In this document: in pieces, positions 6,085-12,822 of the stretch
How the letters are laid out: every line of letters starts with the position of its first letter
Numbering within the stretch: position 1 is the stretch's first letter
Assembly: GCA_027019205.1 (NCBI GenBank)
Contig: JALUWZ010000055.1
Location: forward strand, 1 to 15,750
Source of the DNA: Emcibacter sp.
GTDB lineage: Bacteria > Pseudomonadota > Alphaproteobacteria > Sphingomonadales > Emcibacteraceae
Reading direction: 5' to 3'
DNA length: 15,750 bases
Translations under genes and position numbers: made by a program
Notes under the pieces: generated by a model
What the model was told of the DNA's origin: nothing
The model's database searches: none
Seen by the model: the letters and a program-made list of their open reading frames with translations, nothing else

Positions 6085-7530
6085 ATGAATGTCGCAGATT
6101 CACCGGTTGAAAATCAGGATATATTTCACATGATAGCCGATATTGTCGCCCGGCAAAGGTCAGCACTTCAGGCGGAACTGCCGGTTTCCAAAGCCGCAAG
6201 GATCGACCGACTCACCCGGGCGATTGACCTTGTTCTTGATCACCGGGATGATTTTATCGCCGCCGTCAATCAGGATTTTGGCCAGCGCACGGCGGAACTG
6301 ACCCTGTTTGCCGATATATTGCCATCGGTTCAGGCCTTGAAACATGCGCGCAAAAATGTCGGGAAATGGATGAGGCGCGACCGGCGCAGCCCGGCATTCC
6401 CGCTCGGACTGCTCGGCAGCCGGGCCTGGGTTGAGTGCAAACCCAGGGGGGTTGTCGGCATTATCAGCCCGTGGAATTTCCCGATCGGCATGGTCTTCTC
6501 CCCACTTGCCGGGGCGCTGGCCGCCGGCAACCGGGTGATTATCAAACCGTCGGAACATGTGCCGGCAACCTCGGAACTGACCCGAAAGCTGATTGCCGAT
6601 TATTTTTCGCCTGAGGAAATTACAGTATTTCCCGGCGGGGTCGAGGTTTCCGAGACTTTCACCCGGCAGAAGCTTGATCATATATTCTATACCGGCTCCG
6701 GCAGGGTCGGGCGGATGGTGATGACGGCAGCGGCGCAAAATCTTGTCCCGGTCACCCTTGAACTGGGCGGAAAATCGCCAACGGTGATCCTGCCGGACTG
6801 CGATATTGACCGCGCCGCCCGGGCAATCGCCAGCGCCAAAATGGCCAATGCCGGGCAGATTTGCGTCGCCCCGGACTATGTCTTTGTCCCGCGCGGCAAA
6901 ATGGCGGCGCTAATATCCGCCCTCGTCACCAAAGCCGAAGAATTTTACCCCGAAAAAGCCGGGGCTACCGCCTATACAGCCCTTATCAGCCAGCGCGAAA
7001 AACAACGGTTGCAGGGCTATGTTGCCGATGCCCGTGCCAGGGGGGCCACCATAACAACCCCGCCATCCTATGCAGGGGAACGCGACGACAACCTGATGCC
7101 GTTCCATGTTATCAGCAAGGTGACTGACGACATGACCCTGATGCGGGAAGAGATTTTCGGTCCGCTGCTGCCGGTCATCCCCTATGATGATATTGACGAG
7201 GTAATCCGCTATATCACCGACCGGGACCGGCCCCTCGTCCTCTATATTATGGGGCGCGACCGGACGGGCGGGAAAATCCGCCGTCAGGTGATCGCCGGGG
7301 GCGTGGCCTATGATGAATTCCTGCTCCATGTCGGACAGGAAGACCTGCCATTTGGCGGCAGCGGGGCATCCGGCATGGGCAATTATCACGGGGTGGCGGG
7401 CTTTAAATGCTTCTCCCATGAAATGAGCGTTTTCAAACGGGGGCCGTTTGATATTCTCGGGCTGTTACAGGCCCGCCCGCCCTTCGGCCCGAGATTCCGG
7501 GCCTATATCAGGCAGGAACTGAAAAAATAG
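6085..7530 (+). CDS. Aldehyde dehydrogenase, coniferyl-aldehyde-dehydrogenase-like
   Basis: A 481-residue NAD(P)-dependent aldehyde dehydrogenase that oxidises an aldehyde to the acid in the cytoplasm. All catalytic elements are present: SPWNF with Asn131, the cofactor-binding Lys154 in IIKPSE, the FYTGSGRVGR Rossmann turn (201-210), the general base Glu226 in LELGGKSP, the nucleophile Cys260 in NAGQICVAPDY, and EEIFGPLLPV. The N-terminal region, the VAPDY after the Cys, and the C-terminal DLPFGGSGASGMGNYHG followed by a hydrophobic-basic tail resemble the CalB (coniferyl aldehyde dehydrogenase) group, which also acts on other medium-chain and aromatic aldehydes. AGGA is 7-8 nt before the ATG. 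It is divergent from the FAD-binding dehydrogenase, so it may process the aldehyde released by the neighbouring aldolase (inference). Confidence 0.92.
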   Translation: MNVADSPVENQDIFHMIADIVARQRSALQAELPVSKAARIDRLTRAIDLVLDHRDDFIAAVNQDFGQRTAELTLFADILPSVQALKHARKNVGKWMRRDRRSPAFPLGLLGSRAWVECKPRGVVGIISPWNFPIGMVFSPLAGALAAGNRVIIKPSEHVPATSELTRKLIADYFSPEEITVFPGGVEVSETFTRQKLDHIFYTGSGRVGRMVMTAAAQNLVPVTLELGGKSPTVILPDCDIDRAARAIASAKMANAGQICVAPDYVFVPRGKMAALISALVTKAEEFYPEKAGATAYTALISQREKQRLQGYVADARARGATITTPPSYAGERDDNLMPFHVISKVTDDMTLMREEIFGPLLPVIPYDDIDEVIRYITDRDRPLVLYIMGRDRTGGKIRRQVIAGGVAYDEFLLHVGQEDLPFGGSGASGMGNYHGVAGFKCFSHEMSVFKRGPFDILGLLQARPPFGPRFRAYIRQELKK

Positions 7531-7536
7531 CGGAAA

Positions 7537-7565
7537 TTGAATTGCGGCCCGTCCTGTGCTATAGT
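7537..7565 (+). promoter_or_regulatory. Sigma70-like promoter for the TPR lipoprotein gene
   Basis: TTGAAT (7537-7542) and TATAGT (7560-7565) are separated by exactly 17 nt. Transcription would begin near 7572, giving a leader of about 53 nt to the ATG at 7625. AAGGTGG at 7611-7617 is the ribosome-binding site. Confidence 0.55.
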
Positions 7566-7624
7566 CACCACAAGGGGTGAGATGTATCTACGACAACACT
7601 TGACAATGACAAGGTGGTTTACGG

Positions 7625-8737
7625 ATGCTTGCCCGACGAAAAATATATTTGCTCCTTTCCCTGTTCCTGCTGTTGATTCCGGCAGGTTGCAGCAGCCTCG
7701 CCCCGCAGCCGCGCATTTATGCCTCTGACAAAATCACCCGCGATGATTTGCTTTCCGGACAGGCCTTATTCGGCGACAGGGCGCGGGAAATCACCCTGCC
7801 CGAAGATAATGTCATGATGCTTGATGACCGGATGCGGGCCTATCTGGAAAGATATGTCCCGCGCAATTATGTTGAAATGACCCGGGTCAGAACCCTGATG
7901 GACATGATGTTCGGTGCCGGGACGCTTGCGATGAAATATAACGCGACCAAGACCTATACCGCGCGGGATGCTTTCCGCAAATCAGAGGGCAATTGTCTCG
8001 GTTTCAGCTATTTATTCTATGCCTTTGCCCGGGAACGCGGGCTTGATGTCCGCTTTCAGGAGGTGGAAATCCCGCCCCGCTGGAACAGTGCCGGGGAGGA
8101 ATTATATTATTCCAGCCGCCATGTCAATGTCCGGGTATTTATGCGGGAATCGCGTGATTATGTGGTCGATATCGACCGGTTGACCTACAAACCCTATTAC
8201 CGGGCGTGGAATATTTCCGCCAAATATGCCGTTGCACTCTATTACAGCAACAAGGGGACCGACTATCTGAGTGAAGAAGATTATGAAAATGCCTTCCGCT
8301 ATCTGGTCAAGGCCTTGACATTATCACCGAAAGACGCGGCAATATGGTCAAACCTCGGGGTGCTGTACCGGATGAAGGGGATTTATAATTATGCCGAGCA
8401 GGCCTATTTTATCGCCCTGGACTCCCAGGGTCCAAAAAAATCCGTCCTGAGCAATCTCAGCGCCCTGTATGAGCATATGGGGAATAGTGAAAAATCGGAA
8501 TATTATTTCAATCTGGTCAAGGCCTACCAGATGAAAAATCCCTATTACCGCTATTTTCAGGCGCTCGAAGCGTTTGAGGCCGGAGATTACCCCCTGTCCC
8601 TCAGTCATTTAAAAGCCGCCTTGAAAAAGCAGGATAATGAACAGAAATTTTACTGGCTTCTCGGCGAAACCTATGCCCGGCTGGGCGACGAAATCCGGGC
8701 GAACCGTGCCATGGCGAAAGCCCGACAGGTGCAATAG
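7625..8737 (+). CDS. Lipoprotein with transglutaminase-like domain and TPR repeats
   Basis: A 370-residue envelope protein. A short basic start and hydrophobic stretch end in the lipobox IPAGC with Cys22. Ser at +2 suggests sorting to the outer membrane, facing the periplasm. Residues ~85-190 look like a transglutaminase/cysteine-protease-like domain with a plausible triad: Cys124 in EGNCLGFSYLF, His166 in SSRHVNV and Asp182 or Asp184 in VVDIDR. Residues ~206-367 contain about four to five tetratricopeptide repeats (for example NAFRYLVKALTLSPKDAAIW, then WSNLGVLYRMKGIYNYAEQAY), which usually mediate protein contacts. A good ribosome-binding site (AAGGTGG, 7-nt spacing) fixes the start. Substrate and partner are unknown. 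Lipid-anchored transglutaminase-TPR proteins occur in many proteobacteria without assigned roles. It is probably transcribed alone from its own promoter. Confidence 0.85.
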   Translation: MLARRKIYLLLSLFLLLIPAGCSSLAPQPRIYASDKITRDDLLSGQALFGDRAREITLPEDNVMMLDDRMRAYLERYVPRNYVEMTRVRTLMDMMFGAGTLAMKYNATKTYTARDAFRKSEGNCLGFSYLFYAFARERGLDVRFQEVEIPPRWNSAGEELYYSSRHVNVRVFMRESRDYVVDIDRLTYKPYYRAWNISAKYAVALYYSNKGTDYLSEEDYENAFRYLVKALTLSPKDAAIWSNLGVLYRMKGIYNYAEQAYFIALDSQGPKKSVLSNLSALYEHMGNSEKSEYYFNLVKAYQMKNPYYRYFQALEAFEAGDYPLSLSHLKAALKKQDNEQKFYWLLGETYARLGDEIRANRAMAKARQVQ

Positions 8738-8743
8738 CCCATG

Positions 8744-8771
8744 TTGACATTCGGCGGCATATCTGTATATC
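8744..8771 (+). promoter_or_regulatory. Candidate sigma70 promoter for the MarR-family gene
   Basis: A perfect TTGACA (8744-8749) is followed after 16 nt by TATATC (8766-8771). The start of transcription would be near 8778, about 31 nt before the MarR ATG. The -35 lies inside the small palindrome ATGT-TG-ACAT (8741-8750). Confidence 0.5.
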
Positions 8772-8808
8772 GACACAGTAACCGGATCATAATCAGGGAA
8801 ATGGCCTT

Positions 8809-9318
8809 ATGGCAGATATAACAGGGGATATAGTTGATTTACCACAGCATAAAGGCGGTAAAATGCCGGACCCGCCGCTTGATCTTTATCAGCATCTGCC
8901 GTTTCAGATTGGCCGGCTGACCAACCTGATCCGTCAGGTGACATCGGATGTTTATGTGCGCCAGAGCGGCCTGTCGGCCCGGGAATGGCGGGTTCTTGCC
9001 ATGCTGGGCTGTCGGGGGGCCATGATGCCGGCCCAGGTTGCCACCGAATGCGGTATGGACCGGGCGACCATCACCCGGGCGACGGGGAAGCTCGAAAAGC
9101 TCGGCTATATTTTTACTGGCGGGGACAAAACAGACAAACGGCGCAAAGTGCTGTATCTCACCGACAAGGCGGTGGCAATCTGCGAGAAAATCAGACCGCT
9201 GATGGAGGCCCGTGGACAGGAATTTGAACAGGTCCTGACCAAAACCGAGCTGAAATATTACTACCAGATCATGGCCAAGCTGCAGAAAAAGGCCAACCAG
9301 ATGATGACAGAGCTGTAA
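8809..9318 (+). CDS. MarR-family transcriptional regulator
   Basis: A 169-residue winged helix-turn-helix protein. After a ~25-residue variable N-terminus, LSAREWRVLAMLGCRGAMMPAQVATECGMDRATITRATGKLEKLGYI (~56-102) contains the helix-turn-helix and recognition helix. GGDKTDKRRKVLYLTDKA is the wing, with the Asp-x-Arg-Arg-type signature of MarR proteins. The last helix (~145-166) is for dimerisation. MarR proteins bind short palindromes as dimers and commonly respond to aromatic or phenolic ligands or oxidants. The target here is unknown. It is convergent with the hydroxyacyl-CoA dehydrogenase gene with 13 bp between stops, so regulation of the nearby genes is possible but not shown. AGGGA lies 12 nt before the ATG. 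Confidence 0.9.
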   Translation: MADITGDIVDLPQHKGGKMPDPPLDLYQHLPFQIGRLTNLIRQVTSDVYVRQSGLSAREWRVLAMLGCRGAMMPAQVATECGMDRATITRATGKLEKLGYIFTGGDKTDKRRKVLYLTDKAVAICEKIRPLMEARGQEFEQVLTKTELKYYYQIMAKLQKKANQMMTEL

Positions 9319-9327
9319 ACGTCATAT

Positions 9328-9339
9328 CCCGCTAGCGGG
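9328..9339. repeat. 12-bp perfect palindrome between convergent genes
   Basis: CCCGCTAGCGGG lies across the stop codon of the hydroxybutyryl-CoA dehydrogenase gene, just after the MarR stop. It could form a short stem with a 4-nt loop from either direction. No T-run follows, so it is not a convincing terminator. Confidence 0.35.
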
Positions 9340-10204
9340 TCGGCACCGGATCATCACCGCGATAATCATAAAAGCCGCGACCGACTTTCTGGCCGATCCA
9401 TCCGGCTTCGACATATTTTACCAGCAATGGACAGGGCCGGTATTTGCTGTCGGCCAGCCCCTCATACAATACCTGCATGATCGACAGACAGGTATCAAGA
9501 CCGATAAAATCGGCCAGCTGTAACGGTCCCATCGGGTGATTGGCACCAAGCCGCATGGCCTTGTCAATTGCCTCGACCGAGCCGACCCCCTCATAGAGGG
9601 TATAGATTGCCTCATTAATCATCGGCAAAAGCAGACGGTTGACAATAAAGGCGGGAAAATCTTCTGAATTGGCCGAGGTTTTGCCGATTTTGCGGATAAA
9701 AGTCTCTGCAATATGGTAGGTTTCCTCGCTGGTGGCAATGCCCCGGATAAGCTCGACCAGTTTCATCACCGGGACCGGATTCATAAAATGAAGCCCGATG
9801 AATTTTTCCGGGCGGTCGGTGGTCGAGGCCAGCCGGGTAATTGAAATCGACGAGGTATTGGTCGCCAGAATGGCATCATCCTTCAATATCGGGCATAATT
9901 CCTGAAAAATGGCAATCTTGACCTTCTCATTTTCCGTTGCCGCCTCAATGGCAAGGTCAACTTCGGAAAAATCGGTCAGATCATGGGTCGTCTTAATCCG
10001 GCTGAGGGCGGCCTTTGCCTCGGCCTCTGACACAAACCCCTTGGCGGTCTGACGATGAAGATTGATTTCAATCCTGCTCAGGGCTTTCTGCAGGGCCTCT
10101 TCATTAACATCGCTCAGAAGAACGTCATATCCCGCCACCGCAAAGACATGGGCAATGCCGTTGCCCATCTGCCCCGCACCTATAATCCCGACATGTTGTA
10201 CCAT
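9332..10204 (-). CDS. hbd: 3-hydroxybutyryl-CoA dehydrogenase
   Basis: A 290-residue NAD(P)-dependent dehydrogenase that interconverts 3-hydroxyacyl-CoA and 3-oxoacyl-CoA, as in short-chain beta-oxidation or butanoate/PHB metabolism. The N-terminal dinucleotide motif is VGIIGAGQMGNGIA (GxGxxG at 9-14). The catalytic residues of the family are visible: Ser118 in TNTSSIS, His139 in GLHFMNPVP with Asn142, and Glu151 in LVELIRG. The C-terminal helical domain contains NRLLLPMINEA and MRLGANHPMGPLQLADFIGLD. Length and domains fit the stand-alone Hbd form. It lies 70 bp downstream of etfA on the same strand, an order common in alphaproteobacteria. A TATAAT in that gap (10227-10222) may give it some extra transcription. 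The ribosome-binding site is only a purine run (AGAGAG). Confidence 0.93.
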   Translation of the reverse strand: MVQHVGIIGAGQMGNGIAHVFAVAGYDVLLSDVNEEALQKALSRIEINLHRQTAKGFVSEAEAKAALSRIKTTHDLTDFSEVDLAIEAATENEKVKIAIFQELCPILKDDAILATNTSSISITRLASTTDRPEKFIGLHFMNPVPVMKLVELIRGIATSEETYHIAETFIRKIGKTSANSEDFPAFIVNRLLLPMINEAIYTLYEGVGSVEAIDKAMRLGANHPMGPLQLADFIGLDTCLSIMQVLYEGLADSKYRPCPLLVKYVEAGWIGQKVGRGFYDYRGDDPVPTR

Positions 10205-10221
10205 TTTGGGTATCTCTCTTT

Positions 10222-10227
10222 ATTATA
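10222..10227 (-). promoter_or_regulatory. Possible -10 box in front of hbd
   Basis: A perfect TATAAT on the minus strand lies 17 nt before the hbd ATG in the etfA-hbd gap, but no good -35 is seen at 16-18 nt. Just upstream (minus strand, about 10235-10251) GGGCGGA-AAA-TCTGCCC can form a small hairpin with one G-U pair and no T tail. This may be a processing or attenuation site. Confidence 0.25.
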
Positions 10228-10274
10228 CCTGTACTGAAGGGCAGATTTTCCGCCCCTCACTATTCTTCGATCTT

Positions 10275-11204
10275 CTAGGATAGCTCTTTTTCCAGCTCTG
10301 GCAAGGCCTGAAACAAATCAGCGACAAGGCCGTAATCCGCCACCTGAAAAATCGGCGCTTCCTCGTCCTTGTTGATGGCAACAATAACCTTGCTGTCCTT
10401 CATCCCGGCCAGATGCTGTATGGCGCCTGAAATGCCGACCGCAATATAAAGGTCAGGCGCGACAATCTTGCCGGTCTGGCCAACCTGATAATCATTCGGC
10501 ACAAATCCCGCATCAACCGCAGCGCGCGAGGCCCCGACTGCCGCCCCGAGCTTGTCTGCCACTGCCTCTATCAGGGCGAAATTTTCGCCGCTGCCCATGC
10601 CCCGACCGCCGGAAATAATAATTTTCGCACTGGTCAGTTCCGGACGTTCGGACTTTGACAGCTCGGCCCCGACAAAGCTTGAAATACCGGGATTTGCCAC
10701 CGGTGCCACATTTTCAATTGCTGCCGAACCGCCACTGGCCGCTGCCGCCGGAAAGGCCGTTGTCCGGACGGTGATCAGCTTTTTCGCATCGCTCGACTGC
10801 ACGGTCGCAATGGCATTACCGGCATAGATGGGCCGTTTGAAGGTATCGGCGCTTTCAACCGAAATAATGTCTGAAATCTGCGCCATGTCGAGCAGAGCCG
10901 CCACCCGTGGCATGAAATTCTTGCCCGATGTTGTCGCCGCAACCAGTATCGCATCATAGCCGTCGGCCAGACTGACCACCAGCGGGGCGATAACCTCCGC
11001 CAGCGGATGGGCATATTCTGCGCTGTCCGCAACCAGTATCTTCGAAACGCCCTCGACCTTTGACGCAGCCTCCGCAGCCCCGGCACAATCAGACCCGGCG
11101 ACCAGAATATCCACATCGCCGAGTTTCAAGGCGGCGCTGACGGCATTCAATGTGCTGTCTTTCAGGCTGATATTGTCATGATCGGCAATTACAAGTGATG
11201 TCAT
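10275..11204 (-). CDS. etfA: Electron transfer flavoprotein alpha subunit
   Basis: A 309-residue EtfA, the normal length. EtfAB is a soluble heterodimer holding FAD and AMP. It takes electrons from acyl-CoA and other flavin dehydrogenases and passes them to ETF-ubiquinone oxidoreductase. The N-terminal ETF domain covers ~1-180. The C-terminal FAD domain starts with IIISGGRGMGSGENFALIEAVADKLG and continues through ASRAAVDAGFVPNDYQVGQTGKIVAPDLYIAVGISGAIQHLAGM, the EtfA signature that wraps FAD, then VIVAINKDEEAPIFQVADYGLVADLF. The start is 2 nt after the etfB stop, and GGGAG inside the etfB end serves as ribosome-binding site, so the two subunits are made together. Confidence 0.96.
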   Translation of the reverse strand: MTSLVIADHDNISLKDSTLNAVSAALKLGDVDILVAGSDCAGAAEAASKVEGVSKILVADSAEYAHPLAEVIAPLVVSLADGYDAILVAATTSGKNFMPRVAALLDMAQISDIISVESADTFKRPIYAGNAIATVQSSDAKKLITVRTTAFPAAAASGGSAAIENVAPVANPGISSFVGAELSKSERPELTSAKIIISGGRGMGSGENFALIEAVADKLGAAVGASRAAVDAGFVPNDYQVGQTGKIVAPDLYIAVGISGAIQHLAGMKDSKVIVAINKDEEAPIFQVADYGLVADLFQALPELEKELS

Positions 11205-11206
11205 GT

Positions 11207-11956
11207 TCAGATTACTCCCGCTTCGTCACGCAATTTGGTGACCAGTTCGGCCACGCTTTCGACAATAATTCCGGCCTGTCGTTTGGCCGGTTCCTCAACC
11301 TTCAGCGTGGTGACCCGACGTGTGGTATCGACCCCGTAATCGGCAGGTTCCTTGGTGTCCAGCGGCTTGCGCTTGGCCTTCATAATATTGGGCAGGGAGG
11401 CATAACGCGGCTCATTCAGCCGGAGGTCGGCAGTGATAACCGCCGGAAGATCAAGGCGAACCGTTTCCAGCCCGCCGTCAATTTCGCGGGTCACATTAAC
11501 ATGCCCGTCGCTGACTTTAACCTCGGAGGCGAAAGTCCCCTGGGGCCAGCCGAGCAGGGCCGCCAGCATCTGGCCGGTCTGGTTACAGTCATTGTCAATC
11601 GCCTGCTTGCCAAGCAGGATCATGCCGGGCTTTTCTTCACCCGCAATCTCTTTCAGAATTTTGGCAATGGCGAGAGGCTCGACCGCCTCATCAGTCTTGA
11701 CCAGTATCGCCCGGTCCGCCCCCATGGCCAGCGCCGTGCGCAGGGTTTCCTGTGCCTGGGCCGGGCCGATGGAGACGGCAATGACTTCCTCTGCCGTGCC
11801 GGCCTCTTTCAGCCGCAGGGCTTCCTCAACGGCAATTTCATCAAAGGGGTTCATGGACATCTTGACATTGGCAAGCTCCACACCGCTGTTATCCGCCTTG
11901 ACACGAACCTTGACATTATAATCAATCACCCGTTTCACCGGGACCAGAATCTTCAT
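11207..11956 (-). CDS. etfB: Electron transfer flavoprotein beta subunit
   Basis: A 249-residue EtfB, normal length, partner of the EtfA encoded 2 nt downstream. It begins MKILVPVKRVIDYNVKVRVK and contains MNPFDEIAVEEALRLKE, the conserved AMP-binding-side segment. GKQAIDNDCNQTGQMLAALLGWPQ also matches the family. LRLNEPRYASLPNIMKAKRKPL near residue ~185-206 is the EtfB signature/recognition loop that docks partner dehydrogenases. It is the first gene of an etfB-etfA-hbd unit on the minus strand. GGGAG is about 10 nt before the ATG. The upstream 356-bp gap holds its promoter; a perfect TTGACA is seen at 12085-12080 on the minus strand but no well-spaced -10. Confidence 0.96.
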   Translation of the reverse strand: MKILVPVKRVIDYNVKVRVKADNSGVELANVKMSMNPFDEIAVEEALRLKEAGTAEEVIAVSIGPAQAQETLRTALAMGADRAILVKTDEAVEPLAIAKILKEIAGEEKPGMILLGKQAIDNDCNQTGQMLAALLGWPQGTFASEVKVSDGHVNVTREIDGGLETVRLDLPAVITADLRLNEPRYASLPNIMKAKRKPLDTKEPADYGVDTTRRVTTLKVEEPAKRQAGIIVESVAELVTKLRDEAGVI

Positions 11957-12138
11957 CGGGGCTGTTCTCCCATCATTTAAGCAATGATATTTCTCAATTG
12001 TTGAATCTCGTTAACCTTCTCACACTCTCAACCTTTGTTGCAGCGCAATATAATTACAGTTACCTCATGGAAAGGCCGCTGTCAATTGAATCACGGCTGC
12101 ATGATACATAAGCCGACAAAAAAATAAACGACTGTTTG

Positions 12139-12250
12139 GGCTTTTATTGGCAAATTCGTAAAAAAAGCCTGCCGGGTCCACTTTTTTTGTTCCCGGCTGC
12201 CGGAATTTTCTTTCTTTATCCGCCCAAAGCCGGAACAGGGTTGCCAGGCT
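12139..12250 (+). other. Possible structured leader with alternative stems
   Basis: The segment AGCC at 12166-12169 can pair either upstream (GGCTTTT at 12139-12145) or downstream (CAGGCT at 12245-12250). The inner GCCGGG/CCCGGC stem lies between. Mutually exclusive pairing is what an attenuator or riboswitch would show, but stems are only 6-7 bp and no known riboswitch class is recognised. It could equally be chance. Confidence 0.2.
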
Positions 12251-12258
12251 AGAGAATA

Positions 12259-12298
12259 ATATGATAGGTATTAAGAATTAAATTCTAATAAATCATAT
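12259..12298. promoter_or_regulatory. Nested inverted repeats, candidate Lrp-family autoregulatory site
   Basis: An outer perfect inverted repeat, ATATGAT (12259-12265) and ATCATAT (12292-12298), encloses a 13-bp perfect palindrome AGAATT-A-AATTCT (12274-12286) with nearly the same centre. The inner site resembles the Lrp consensus (YAGHAWATTWTDCTR), with 11 of 15 positions agreeing when aligned at 12273-12287. It lies 26 bp upstream of the Lrp/AsnC-family gene. Autoregulation is usual in this family. Confidence 0.45.
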
Positions 12299-12312
12299 AA
12301 AAGAAGGATAAA

Positions 12313-12822
12313 ATGAACTTTAATAAGATAGATTTAGCACTACTTGACTTATTACAAAAGAATATTAGTATGCCAATCGATGAACTGGCCCGGCGGGTGG
12401 GACTGACAAAAACCCCCTGCTGGCGCCGGATTCAGAAATTGGAAAAAACAGGCGTTATCAAGGGCCGGGTCGCCATATTGGACGGCGGAATGCTTGAACG
12501 CAATGTATCGGTTTTTGTGCAGGTCAAAACCAGCCAGCATAACCGGGCATGGCTGGAGGATTTCTCGAAAACCGTGTCGGATTTCCCGGAAGTTGCGGGT
12601 TTTTACCGGATGTCCGGCGAATATGACTATCTGCTCCGGGTGATTGTCGGCGATATTGCCGCCTATGATGATTTTTACAAACGCTTTATCGAGGCGACCA
12701 GCCTGAGTGACGTTACCTCCAATTTCGCCATGGAAGAAATTAAGAATTCCACAGAGATCTATCTCGGGAAAACAGGTGACGATAAAAATGACCAGACAGG
12801 AGAAACCGGCAAAACTCATTGA
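12313..12822 (+). CDS. Lrp/AsnC-family regulator, DecR/CyuR-like
   Basis: A 169-residue regulator. The N-terminal helix-turn-helix (~5-55) includes MPIDELARRVGLTKTPCWRR and the C-terminal RAM ligand domain spans ~62-150. Several stretches closely follow E. coli DecR (YbaO, CyuR) as I recall it: TPCWRRIQKLEKTGVIKGRVAILD, then FPEVAGFYRMSGEYDYLLRV, then FYKRF and LSDVTSNFAMEEIK. DecR senses cysteine and activates cysteine-catabolic genes. The gene downstream encodes a cysteine-desulfurase-like enzyme, which fits a cysteine-related role here (inference). GAAGGA lies 7 nt before the ATG. The first ~20 codons are strikingly AT-rich compared with the rest. The last ~18 residues (GKTGDDKND onwards) go beyond the RAM domain and overlap the next gene by 35 bp. 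Confidence 0.9.
   Translation: MNFNKIDLALLDLLQKNISMPIDELARRVGLTKTPCWRRIQKLEKTGVIKGRVAILDGGMLERNVSVFVQVKTSQHNRAWLEDFSKTVSDFPEVAGFYRMSGEYDYLLRVIVGDIAAYDDFYKRFIEATSLSDVTSNFAMEEIKNSTEIYLGKTGDDKNDQTGETGKTH

Larger units (their letters stand above)
11957..12312. other. 356-bp AT-rich non-coding gap between etfB and the Lrp-family gene
   Basis: This is the longest stretch without a gene. It must hold the promoters of etfB (minus) and of the Lrp-family regulator (plus). Visible items are TCAA-TTG-TTGA (11994-12004), a minus-strand TTGACA (12085-12080), a stem GGCTTTT/AAAAGCC (12139-12145 with 12163-12169), GCCGGG/CCCGGC (12171-12176 with 12192-12197) around a T7 run (12182-12188), AGCCTG/CAGGCT (12166-12171 with 12245-12250), and nested inverted repeats at 12259-12298. 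No open reading frame with a convincing start is seen. Confidence 0.6.

Noticed and set aside
7537..7728. A 63-codon frame before the lipoprotein gene
   Set aside because: It starts inside the lipoprotein promoter, lacks a ribosome-binding site, and overlaps the well-supported lipoprotein start in another frame.
9328..9339. Bidirectional rho-independent terminator between the MarR and hbd genes
   Set aside because: The palindrome stem is only four base pairs around a 4-nt loop and no T-run follows on either strand.
12139..12188. Rho-independent terminator in the etfB-Lrp gap
   Set aside because: The GGCTTTT/AAAAGCC stem has a 17-nt loop and weak GC content, and the T7 run begins 12 nt after it rather than directly. 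No plus-strand gene upstream needs termination here.
12707..12787. A longer GTG start for the class V aminotransferase
   Set aside because: It would overlap the regulator by 116 bp and has no good ribosome-binding site. The ATG at 12788 has AGGTGA at suitable spacing, and the protein similarity begins after it.
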